Assembly: GCF_963576615.1 (NCBI RefSeq)
Contig: NC_088708.1
Location: 60,437,196 to 60,501,195, forward strand
Direction of reading: 5' to 3'
Length of the DNA stretch: 64,000 bases
Origin: Watersipora subatra
Lineage: Eukaryota; Bryozoa; Gymnolaemata; Cheilostomatida; Watersiporidae
The notes below the pieces were generated by a model that saw only the letters and a program-made list of their open reading frames with translations, had not been told where the DNA came from and made no database searches. Below are positions 47,396-58,814 of this stretch, piece after piece. The translations under genes were made by a program, and so were the position numbers. Numbering within the stretch: position 1 is the first letter of the stretch; the number at the start of each line of letters is the position of its first letter.

Positions 47396-49968
47396 GGTAC
47401 TGCAAGTTTATACTATTGCTAAATTGCTGCTAAATGCTCTGTAAGGTATGTTTCTTTCACCTGCATTGTGTGTCAGTGAGTTTGTCTAATGTCAAAATGT
47501 ATCAGAATTTTAATAATCACACTGATCATATTTAGTTTGGGGTGAGAATGAATTATTTTTTGTTCAATTGTTTAAAGATTTTTCTGTTTCATAACATGAA
47601 TTTTTCATTCTATTTCCCCTGTAACTAACAAAACCCTTGTCTTTTAGCTAAGCCCTTGCGTGATAATGTCACTGCCTAAGAAATTCATGGTATTTTAGAA
47701 AAAGCATTTTATGAGAGTTGCCTGTCTATGCAGAGAAGATCAAATACATGAATCGGCTTACAGTACCAAGAGCAATTTCAGACTCTCTTCTTGACCAGCC
47801 AATCAGTGTTCATTTGGTGATGGTGTACAAGCAACTAATGTGCAGACAACACCCTCTCCATAAAATATGACATGCTATAATCTTTTAGATGCTGCCCTTT
47901 AATAGACACTGCCTAACACTCATTATCTCAGCTGGCATGTTGAAATGCTTATATTTGTTAGAGTCTGGTGTAAGCTAAAAATGGTGCTCTGCCATGCTTT
48001 TTTCTAATGTGGATATTTAGGTTGGAAAAGACCATTTATTCTAATTTTTATGCTGATTGGTTAATTTATATAAAGCTTAGAGCGTAGCACTAAAATATAT
48101 CCAACTTCATGGCTGTCACGATTCTGTTTGTGATTTAACATCCATTAAAGGTTACGTTACTATTAAGCAGTATTTTGTGTCTATTGGCAGCATATATTCC
48201 AGAAATTTGAGAGTATGCCTTGATAGTAGCATTTCCCATTATTCTTATATCCTTTACAGAGTATACTTACCTCCATTTGCATTGTTATAAATATTTCTTA
48301 TAACTCAATATAATCGCTTGAAATCTCTTATAGGTACTTTGATGTAAGCCAGTCATTATTCTGATGATGCCATTGGCATTGCTGTGCAAACATTTTATTC
48401 TAAATATAATAGCGGTTACATAATGTGAAAACTTGCAAAATAACTGGGAATGAGCAGTTTCAATTTCGACTCCCACACCGCGCAAAGCTCATAAAAGCAA
48501 ACAAAAAACTCCAACAAGAATGTGGTGTCAAGCTATTTAAAAAGTACTAGTATAAAAGAGAATAAAACAAGCCATAAAACCAATAATATCTTTATAATCT
48601 CCACTGGTCTTAAAGTCACTAGAGTTTAAGCAGATAATATTGCGCCGTTTGTGGTAAAGTTGTGCTGTAAGCATTGTATTTGCTAGCGAATTGCGCTGAC
48701 ATGGAGTATGCAAAACGATTACTTAAATATCAGGTTTTAGCCATTTTCTTGGTTACTAATTCTCAAAAATTGAGTTTTGGCATAATAGCAGAAAGGAAAA
48801 CTTAGGCTAATAACAGGTGATGGTTAAGAGGGAGAGAAAAAATGAAGACTACACTTTGACGTGCGTTTTACGAGGAGGCAGTTGATCTTTGGGTGTTCGG
48901 TGGTCAATGTATTCTGGTTTCATATACTGTGTTATTTGGTCTACAGAGGTATTGTCAACCCGTCTGTGTCGAATGGCGTGATGAGGAGAGTTGAAATTGT
49001 ACCTTCTGTGAACAGGCTCTCTGGGCTGGCTAAATATATCGTTAAAGGCTAATATTCCTTGTTGAAAATTAAGGTTTTAAGAACAATGCCAAGTTTAACT
49101 AGCAGTGACTAAAGCTTTCTTTATATAACCTGTGAAGACTGTCCAAGTTTCAATTTTACACAACTTATTCCGCATGAACATAATGATGATCAATTATGAA
49201 TTCTTCGAAAAAGTTTTTCTACATAATGGTTATTTCATTCATTTAGAAATAGCGAAGGCTGCCAGCATTATAACGGAATGTGGCTGCATACTTCAGAAGT
49301 TCTAACCAGACTACCACGCTAAACATCCTTAGCAATGCAGCCAGCTAATCTCTAAGAATCAATTAAAGCTATAAGCAGTTCTGATGAAATATATTTTGCT
49401 ATAATGTATACAAGCTTCAACTGTGCAGAGCTTTAGCTAATACAAAACGTGAAACAGAAATCCGTGTATTGTTACAGTAGAAGTCAAAGCTACACAAAAC
49501 ATGCCAACCAGCCAAGCAATAGAACATCATACAATATATGCACAGGGTTATTGCTCCAAAGAGCAAATGGTAATCCTTGCTCAAACTCATACTGTTTAGA
49601 TTATGAGCTCATTTAGTGTGGTCAGCATAGGTGGCGTGGTTGTGCTTAGACTATGTATAAATAGTAACACCAATCGTTACCATAAATTAGTTTAAATAGA
49701 AACATTAAACATGGCATTGCACAAACATAATAGTCAAAAAGTGTGTAAAGCGAGCGAACAGCAGACTTGAGCAAGTTTGGTGAGCTTAGATAATCAATAC
49801 TGAGTGCAAGTTTAATGTAAAAACTGAGCTCAAATCAATAGCCCTTTTCAGCCGTGAATGTTGGAAGTTATTTTTTCTCATTGTAACTACAAGTTTTTAA
49901 AATGTTTACCAAGTAAAACCTGGTCACTGGCTACCTAATTAAATAGGCTAACGGCTACAAAGTAAAGT
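47396..49968. other. Intergenic region between convergent genes
   Basis: Holds the 3' flank of the plus-strand gene and of the minus-strand gene at 49969. A frame at 48861-49052 would encode a basic-then-hydrophobic segment like a membrane anchor, but it lacks an ATG and has an in-frame stop just upstream, so it is not called. Confidence 0.5.
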
Positions 49969-51317
49969 CTATGACCACACATAAGACGAATAATAGGGTA
50001 CTTTAAATATTTGTGATTTTGGCCTCGGTTTATAATAGTGGGCCCCATCAGTAACATTTATTCCTAGAGATTTTCGAGTTTCCCATGTGCTAAAGTCATA
50101 AGGATGCATGAGTTGTTGAATATTGTCTCGTTCAATGGTTGCCATTTCTGGAGTAGGCTTCCATGTACGTTTGGGTTGTTGTGGATAGCTGAGCTCTACC
50201 TTGCTTTGCCTCCTTAAGGAAGGATACATAGACACCGGTCTAAAAAGAATATCAAATAACTGCATGGAAAAGGTAAAGCAAGGCAGAGCGTCAGCAGACA
50301 AGACACCATTTCTGGTGTTACTTTTCTTCACACATCAGTCGCTCATTGACTAGCTGGACGTGCAGTGGTCCATTTAACTTAACAAGCATGTCATATCTGC
50401 TCTCGGCCATGTTTTTTATTCGGTTGGTTCGACTTGCGTCATCTTTATATGAAGAGTTGTTTCTATCAGGATACATAACGCTATATATTCGATCAACGTG
50501 AACAGGGTCACCGGATTGGAATCGGTTGTTTGTCGTTGCCTCATAATTTTGTTTCCTGGATAACATATAAAATAGCTTAGTGTGTTGTGACATGCTTGTT
50601 AGTTAAAATCGATGTGGAAAAAACATGGACATTGCAGCTTCTCGGTGTTGCTAGTCATGATATTCTTAGTGTGTCCAGTATCTTACACCACCATGTACTA
50701 CAAGTAGATATTCTTGAACTAATCCTATATTGTACTGCTTCTACTATTTTAGGTTAAACAACACGCCCATCAACAGCAAATTCTTTTTCTTAAAATTACT
50801 ATTGCTACCATACCTTTCCATAGCAACTTTAGCTGGAGCTTCAACCGCCGTCATCATGTTTTTCATCATTGAATCCTACAAAAAAGTGACGTTCAGGATT
50901 ATACACTGAAATTAAAACTAGTGTCATCATAGTAACTTATTATTATTATTATAATGTATTATAAATGTAACTATTAGTTTTATAAGACAGCAAGTAAGCA
51001 AAAAGTGAAAGTTTTTACCGCCACCCATTTTACATTTCTCGAGCTTACGACTAAATTATATACTTAACGCTGTAATAAACACCTATTTTATCATTTTATT
51101 CTATGCAACATCAAAATAATTTTAGTATATCTATATATAAACTGCAAAAAATAATCTTTGGCCAAAACGTTATCATTACTATCAATTAAAAGCATATATT
51201 TTTATTACAAACAGTTCTTACATATCCTCCGCGGTGTTCCGTTTTATCTCTTGCTGCTTTTGTTCTTTCTAGCATTCGCTGTTTCCTCAAAGATTCTTGA
51301 TGATAATAAGTGCCCAT
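49969..51317 (-). CDS. Uncharacterised 220-aa protein, complete four-exon gene
   Basis: Exons, read on the minus strand: 51222-51317, 50814-50875, 50322-50555, 49969-50239. All introns are GT-AG and the phases (0, 2, 2) agree; the stop is at 49969-49971. The start ATG has an excellent context (ACCATGG). The product begins MGTYYHQESLRKQRMLERTK and has a basic, probably helical N-terminus. It then has Tyr/Pro-rich segments such as PLHVQLVNERL and HYYKPRPKSQIF, without signal peptide or membrane span. The Tyr/Pro/Arg-rich, extended character is reminiscent of ciliary microtubule-associated proteins, but I recognise no specific family. Confidence 0.75.
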
Positions 51318-51438
51318 GGTTATCAAAATTGGTTACTTGATCTGTGAGCGTGATAGAGATTAACACAGAAAGAATAAGCAACGTCAGTATGTATGCAATC
51401 AATACCATACACTGGATCAGGAGTGGATTAATAGACAT
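51244..51438 (-). CDS. Overlapping upstream reading frame, single-span peptide
   Basis: Starts at ATG 51438, 121 nt before the main start of the four-exon gene, and overlaps its first 74 coding bases in another frame. The 64-residue product MSINPLLIQCMVLIAYILTL... has one strong hydrophobic segment of about 24 residues and a basic tail ending KNKSSKR. It could be an upstream ORF that limits translation of the main frame, a real microprotein, or chance. Confidence 0.25.
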   Translation of the reverse strand: MSINPLLIQCMVLIAYILTLLILSVLISITLTDQVTNFDNHGHLLSSRIFEETANARKNKSSKR

Positions 51439-52729
51439 TGCTTTTTGGGTTACCAAGCCGACGCGCCAAAAATGAGCTAGTTGTAACGACTTATATCCTA
51501 GGTTCTGACCCGGTCTTATGCGCCATAGAACTTATTTACGCTTTAAATAAGTCTATGCGTAATTGCGTATAGGTTCAGAGCTCGGTATCAATAAGATACC
51601 GAGGCGGAGACTGTAGAGAAGACAACTCTTTCTGATCAACTATGAAAATACAGTAATGTATTCGTCTTCATAAAGATATTAGATGCCAAATTCGTAAGTG
51701 AACTGAACGATTTTTAATTAGGTAACCAGTGTTGATCATTAACTAACATTGATTAAGCTGATATGATAGTTTTGCCAATTTCACCCTTTGCGTGATGCAT
51801 GGTTTCAGCTCAGTTGCAGTTGGTAGATCAGGTTGGCATTATAAATGCTTCAGGGCTACACCTTGAGAGCTTCTGATTAGCTATTCTAAATGATTTAGGG
51901 AGTCTCAGGTTTTTCTATTTTGCTTTTTTTATCCTCCATAACTTCTTTTGTGTATTTACTTTAAAGTTTTTAAGCATGCGAACAATTAATAATATGAAAT
52001 GGTAAATACATATATAATCTAGTAAAAATAAAGTATAACAGTTGAATTGAGTTTGAGTCAATTGTGCAAACTACCTAGCCAACTTTTTTAGGGTAAAAAC
52101 CCAATTTTAGCTCATTTACTAGAATAAAAAATCTAAGTGTTACTAAAGATTGTGTACCTACTAGTAATACTATTTATTCCTGTGTAGTTCACAGACTGAA
52201 AATCTCATCATGATTTTTGACAAGATCTATCAACGGTAAGATAGACGAACAATGTTTTTTTTTACAAAAGTCTAAGCAAGTCACAAGGAATCAAATGAAA
52301 ACTAACATTTAACCCACCTCTATTTATCCTTGTGTGTGATGGTGAGAAGGAGAAAAATCACACACTTGGCCCACTTTATCTCCGCCATTTTTAGTTTTGT
52401 AAATAAAGACAAGTTGACATTGTTCAAATTGGTAAAATCTTGCAAAGGTCCTCAGAGATGTTTTAACATTACGCGGAAATAATATGAGGAAGCTTAGGTT
52501 GGCACACGTTTGACATGTAATAATATAGCTATCACTAATAACAATTACAGCATTTATTAATGTTTATCCCTGGTACTAATATTATATTTGAAAAATATTA
52601 GCAATGAAGTATATACATATATTTTCTAAAAACCATAAAAGTTCATAAAGCTGTAAAAGCTAACTGCATATATGTAATAAATTACTTTTAAAAATTGGTG
52701 CAATAATTTGAATGCTAGTAAAAGAAGCA
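51318..52729. other. Intergenic region between two minus-strand genes
   Basis: Should contain the promoter of the four-exon gene; a TATA-like ATATAAG (minus strand) lies near 51487-51493. The 3' flank of the Ser/Pro-rich gene includes AATAAA on the minus strand near 52555. No further gene seen. Confidence 0.4.
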
Positions 52730-55700
52730 TTAATCTAGAACAGAAACTGAATAATTTTCACCATCAATTTTGGGAATTCCAGGAGAAGAGGGTGTAAGAT
52801 CATCTGGTGTGGCACACATGAGGCTTATTTCTGGTATAGGACCAGATACACTTGACCGGCGATCATGAGAAGGAGAAGTTGGAGGAGGTAACTTTTCAGA
52901 AGGACCCGGTTTAAATACTGTAGAAATTTGAGCATTAGGGAGACTAGAAATCATCGCTGTCTTTAAAATGTCTTCCGCAGATGTGTTGCTGTCATAATCT
53001 ATGTCAATGTGTATGGTAGATTCTCTTGAGTAGCTAGTCGGTTCCTTCATAGTATCTTGATCAGCTTCAGATGTCGGAGTTACGGTTGTTACAGTTCTCA
53101 TTACCAGCACCGCCTTACTCCGCTTTGGTTCTTCACTCTTTGAAATCGTGTTATCATTGGTCTTCATCTGAACAAATGATTTATCTCTCTGAAAAGTGTT
53201 GGAGAGGTCTTGTAGCATAGATGAGTTGTTGTTAAACTGTGTTACCTTTTTATTTTGTTGTTGTGCTCTTTTTGATGACTTATGTTTATGTTTATCTCTA
53301 GATTGTTTGAGTTTAGTTTCCTGAGTTTGAAATGTTTGGGTGCTCATATCTTTCACCTTTGTTATCCTATTGTTAGGTGATAAGCTAGGTTGAGCTTCAA
53401 CATATACCATGCTGTTAGGACTAGCATCTCTAGAGTTGACTCCTCCTTTGTTTAGTATATTGGTTCGAGAATGAAGAGGCATTGCGATGCTAACGGGAGT
53501 ATAAGAGGGTTGATTGTACGGAGACTGCTGCGATGCATAAACGACCCCAGCTACTACAGGCTGAGTGATGTATTTATGCAGAGACACATCATCACCAGAA
53601 TAATTTGACAGGTCAGATATTCGTCGGCTATCAGATGTAAAAAACCTGGATGGTGAGTGGGATGGGCTGCCATTATAAATACTATTTGCCGGACTATGAT
53701 GTGGAGAGGTGTAAGGAGAGTTTGCTGCAGATACAACTGATTGGGTGTATGGATTAAAATTTGAACCTCTTCCTGGAGAAACATGATGCCCTGTGGCCAT
53801 TACGTATTGCGAACGAGGCGCATATCTGGTAGGAGAATGTAACGGACTACCGCGAGGAGAGTGCTGTGGAGTTAGCTTCTCTCCATGTACGGCCAAAGTT
53901 GCCATGTCTTCAGCAGAAGCTGAGACTATGCTGACCGTGGGGCTTATAACAAGCCTGTTGAAGCCCTGCTGAGGATAAGGGCTCACGGAGACCTCTACTC
54001 TTGTTATCGCGTGTGTAGCTTGTGCAGCGGTTGCCATTTGATCATGTATATAACGATCACGTCTGCTCATTCGACTCCCAGATGTGACAGACACAAAAGA
54101 ACCTGCTGTGTTCTCAGAATGAATGCTAGCGGGATATTGAGGAGTGACAGGTTTTTTAGTCACAGTTATTGAAGGTAGCTCACTCATGCCTATTTTGGGA
54201 AAAGAACCTCGCTTTCGTAGTGAAGCTTTCAGCATGAGGTTTGACTTTTCTCTAGACATCGACTTTCCACAGTTTGACACTCGGGATGATGCTCTTTCTA
54301 TTGATGGCAGAAGAATTAGATTACTACAAAAGAGCAAAAATGGAATAAAGTTTATTATATTTCCTTTAATTCTGTATATATAGGAAGAGAGATGAGAAAA
54401 GTGTTTTGTGCAGTTCAAATAAATTAAGAAACAAATAACACAACTGTAAATGTTTTTAAACTTTCTCAAACAACTGTAACTTTTAAATCTCAAATCATGA
54501 AAAAAGTGTTTTATGTAGTTGAAATAAATTAATAGAAAAAATAAATCAATTGTGTTTAAATATAAATGTGAAATAATTTGCAAGTAATGGTTAAATAAAG
54601 TCTGTTTTGCTACGATTACAATAAAAAATTATTTGATAAACAATTATATGTTTTAAATTGTTTCAGTGTTGGCAGTTTATGAGTGGTATAGAAACACATA
54701 GTACTTATCTAATGCAAACACCCATTAGCGAACATTATCATACTGTACACACTAAAAATTAGTTGCAAAATAATATTTTAAAGGTTTACTGGCAACAAAA
54801 TTCACATTACAGTTATTTGGTATCAAAAGATTCACCACCTCTTACTCTGTTGTGTTGTAGGTGCAAAATATGTGGAAATGTGATTACAAGCTATTAAAAG
54901 CTCAAAAACGAAAAACCGCCGTAGATTAGAATCTGTTTATTTCTCTGGCGTAGTCATTACAGTTTGGTAATCGTCTTGTCACGTGATGTTCTCACGTGAA
55001 TTGAAAGGCCAATAAAAAGCTTAATATAAAACTTATCATAACACTAGTTTATGACAAACACTTCGGGTTTTACCGAAGACCCCGTATCAAATATAGATGC
55101 TCGCTACTTTACAGTTGTGACCCATACTTCCTGCCAGACAGCGCAAACAATTTCTGCAGAATTTTTCGGTTATCACAGGTGACCAACAGGCTCGCCATGT
55201 TTATCAGAGGATGATATGCACTCCTTAGAGCTAAGGTTAAAAAATTCAACGAAATTTTACGGTAGGTTTTGAGATATCAACGCTCCAAGTGACAGCATTA
55301 GAATGATGATGAAATAGACGTGTAAGGACAATAGACATGGTTTTATTGAATGCGTGAAGCATATTTGTGAAAGTATTTTGACGAATGAGTTCGCATGAAA
55401 GTGTAAACAGAAGCCATGATGTTCAACTACGTCCCATTTGAGACGTTTTGGAAAGGCTTTCCAATCTATGGTGTTTTAGTGCTGGCTGCAATTAACTGTT
55501 CGTTTTTGATCTTTTAAGAGCTTGTAATCACATTTCTACATATTTTGCAACTACAACAGCAGAGTGAGACATGGTGAATCTTCTGATACCAAATAACTGT
55601 AATGTGAATTTTGTTGCAAGTTAACCTTAGTAACTATTGTTGTATTTAGTGGTTATGATCTCCAAGAAAATGTAATACTATAATGTACTACGCGCAGTAC

Positions 55701-57961
55701 GAACGGTAGGGAGTTTTTACCTTCGAGACAGACGCATAACATAAATGTTAAATTCAATTCAAATGCATTTAGCTTACTAAGCACATACTTAAAGCCAAGT
55801 TTTTGCATGTATTTTTCTAAACTAAACTTCAACTTTATGAAAGGCTAAAATCTTAACACTTTTCTGATTTTTGTTTCGTTTTTATTATAACTTATAATGA
55901 ATAATACTGAACTGAAATAGAGAGCAAGCGAGCATCGTATCTCTTTCAGGCGTTGCGCAAAGAACTTCGGCAAATAACATACTGCCATTTTTGTTATTTC
56001 ATCGTAATCAGTACACCGACTGCCAAATTTCAAGATACATTTTTGTTGATATCATTTGGCAAAAGCATTTGAAAATAATTTTGACTTTGTATGGAGAGGA
56101 CGAAAAACATCGTGTTCCACATAGTGAGGCAAAAATTTTTTTATAGCACGAGCATCGTAAACCACAGACGCACTGTAATCATTAATAATTTATTGTGTGC
56201 CATCGTGAAAAGAATATACAGTATATGTTACGAGCAAAGGGTGTGCAAAGAACGATGTAGCCTTGTGGTTACACGCACTTGTTAGTAGACTTGCGATTTG
56301 AATGTTGTGAGTTCAAATCCAGTACGGAGGTGATTTTCACTGCTAAAACTTTAATGCTGTAACTGGACAGACATATGACAGACAAACATTAAGACTTATA
56401 TATATATATATATATGTATGTAAATTCCTAGAGTTTAGTATTCTCTTTTTTATAAATATACTCAGGTATGTTGACCAGCCCTCTCTAATACCCATGATAC
56501 TCTGGAGGCAAGCTACAAGTGTAGCAGATATTTTTGTAATCGGAATAAAGAATAATTCACTTCTAATAGAGTGCAAAGTTAGTTGTCTGCCGCATCAGAC
56601 TGTCAGACTGCCCTGAATACTTCCAACTTCTGCACAGCTATCCACGAATGTCCTTGAATAGATTTATTAGGACAAAGTTCATCATTATCCTCAATATTCT
56701 TTATGAAACAATAATGACTGCCTCTTTACACATTAGCCGCTCTAATTAGTAATTCTGCTCCGACACAATCTACCATTCAGTACCATGTACTGCTTTCAAT
56801 GCACCCTTCCACCTGAATGAACCAACATGTCTTCTGCTTAGCCACGGCTCAAAGCTCCAACCTTTCTGCTTGGCCAATCTTCAGACAATACAGAAATGTT
56901 TAGTTCCGATTGGTAATGATTTGAAATTATAAGATGTGCAACCAGCCTTGTGGTTCTGAATTTGCATGAAGTTGAAGTTAAAATGTAAACAAAAATAATT
57001 TAGTAAAAGCTTTTGCATTTCATTGCATGATGAAAAGATGTGAAAACTAAAAAATAGTCAAATGACCCACCCTCCAACACCAAGAATGAGAAAAACTACA
57101 AATTATCAAAGTTTTTAAAAAAGAAAGATCATTTTTAGATCTGTAAACCAGTCAGCATAAAGTATATTTTTATCCAAATACAGACATTTCAGTAGCTGTA
57201 CTAGTCACTGTACAGCTTGAGTAATAAAATAATTTCCCCTTCAAGTATGCACTAATTAGAGATATTTATTGACCGAACAAACGTATTCCTACCTGCCCAG
57301 TGTGTTGCCTGTAACTGTATTAGGGCTCGGAGACTTGCTCATGTGTCGTGGAGTAACACCAGCTCCTCTGGCCTGTTCTCTAGGCGTTATACTTCTTATT
57401 TGTTTGTAGGGTGACACACTACGTCCCGACCTACTAGGAAGCTTACTATTTCGACTAGGGCTGCGTGGTGACTTGCTACCACTATGGTAGCTGTTTGGAT
57501 GAAGGAGACCACTGTTAGACCCTGCACCAGTTCCTGGAGGTCTTGGCATAGTCTGCCGAGACTTGCCGCTGCCTTTAGGTCTTGGAGAGAGAGATGGTTC
57601 GAGCACCACTGGCGATTTAACATGATGAGTGTTGCGAGCCACCACACGAGCATCGTCTAGTCGTTTCACATCATTCCTCAGCTTCTGTAGGTATGTCTTG
57701 TCATAGAAGTCATTGCGGGAAAATGGAGTAAAGACGTTTCGCTGTGCTTGGCTCATACCATCGGCTGGCAAGCCTAAACTGCAACAGACACTCCAAGCAG
57801 TCTAACAGCAAGCACTTTGTACCCAAACATCTTACCATATGAGGTGAATTACATGTAGGTTTGACTAAAACTAGTAGACAGAGCTAGGTATTGGCTAACT
57901 TACCATTCAGAGAAAAGCACTGTCACAAACTCGGTGGCTGAGGATGAGAAACGAGGACGAT
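52730..57961 (-). CDS. Ser/Pro-rich disordered protein, 3' part of gene
   Basis: Three linked exons: 57904-57961, 57293-57778 and the terminal 52730-54323, all GT-AG with agreeing phases, about 712 residues seen. The upstream end opens in phase 1, so at least one earlier exon is missing and could not be placed. A conserved-looking N-terminal part (RPRFSSSATEFVTVLFSE, then FTPFSRNDFYDKTYLQKL) precedes long low-complexity stretches rich in SPR, HSP and SPSR repeats, typical phosphorylation or SH3/14-3-3 target sequence. A basic patch KHKHKSSKR lies near the middle of the last exon. It ends ENYSVSVLD, whose hydrophobic-acidic tail might bind a PDZ domain. Family not recognised. The intron at 54324-57292 contains a long-TIR element and a SINE. 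Confidence 0.7.
54781..55628. mobile_element. Long-TIR foldback/MITE element in intron
   Basis: The 130 bp at 54781-54910 and the 128 bp at 55501-55628 are inverted repeats of roughly 85-90 percent identity, sharing for instance CAACAAAATTCACATTACAG. The interior (about 590 bp) has no coding capacity; it contains a CACGTGATGTTCTCACGTG palindrome near 54980 and a second palindrome near 55450. Outside the repeats similarity stops abruptly. Superfamily unknown. Confidence 0.7.
56250..56415 (+). repeat. tRNA-derived SINE ending in (TA)n
   Basis: Head with an A-box-like TAGCCTTGTGGTTACACG (56261) and a perfect-looking B-box GAGTTCAAATCC (56310), then an unrelated tail ending in a (TA)n tract at 56397-56415. 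Stems do not pair, so it is not a functional tRNA gene. It lies in the intron of the Ser/Pro-rich gene. Confidence 0.55.
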
Positions 57962-58814
57962 CTAGAGCATACAAATGTTGCAAAGCAGAAGTTAATTATT
58001 TCTTACAATCGAGCGAAATAAAGAATGAGTAAACAGACCATCCAATATATTGATCTGTCAGCGACAGAGGGTCTAAAGCCAACTATTGTTCAACCACCTC
58101 ATTGTTATCTATAAAGAAGAACACAAAAACCAATATTTCATCTATTAATGTTGTATTGAGGTTGTGACGTAACACCAGCTAAATATTTATATTAAGATTG
58201 TGTAACCACCAATATACCAAAAATCATGACTGACAACCAGTTATAGAGGCTAATCAAAACACCAGCTTCTTGTAAATTCTGGATTACTGTAAAATAATGC
58301 TTTCCTCAAAGAATCCGTAGCCTTTCCTACTCAGGCTTACGTGATACCAAAAAGTTTTTTTAAGCTATCCAATGGCACGATCTGAAAACAGCATATTTGG
58401 AACATGACTGATTTTTTTCTCTGTAACACGTGGCTTGCTTCGTAACTTGAAAGTTTCTTGCTATTGACGAATCAGTTTGCTGTTTCAAAGGTAAGGCAAG
58501 ACAAAAACATTGCCACTTCCAGGAGTTGTCAGCTCTGGTTAGAGAACAAATGAAACACAAAGTACGAAGACCATGATTGTAGTAAAAATATATTTGTCTA
58601 AAAGTCGTGTAATATGGACATACAAGATATATAAATACAGTGTTGACTAGATTATATAAATGTAAGAGCAAATGCGTGGTACAAGCAGCTACTTTCAGGA
58701 TAATCAGCTGATATACGCTTAGCCTGTGCTTGAATACCGAGTTAGGAAGGCACCTATAAAATTCATGTATTTACAAAAACGAGCTAATACCGTCTTCAGA
58801 GTATTCACCATTAA
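57962..58814. other. Interval between the Ser/Pro-rich gene exon and the SPT2 3' end
   Basis: Must contain the SPT2 3' flank and possibly the missing first exon of the Ser/Pro-rich gene. A donor-like GTAAGA on the minus strand lies near 58000-58005, but no convincing coding frame leads into it. Confidence 0.35.

Noticed and set aside
48861-49052. Frame with a basic-hydrophobic segment like a type II membrane anchor
   Set aside because: Begins at GTG with an in-frame TGA just upstream and no acceptor that would bypass it; no continuation found.
56256-56335. Possible tRNA gene
   Set aside because: A- and B-boxes are present but acceptor and T stems do not pair; better explained as a SINE head.
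58360-58671. 103-codon minus-strand frame between two genes
   Set aside because: No domain or composition signal, and no splice-phase match to either neighbouring gene.
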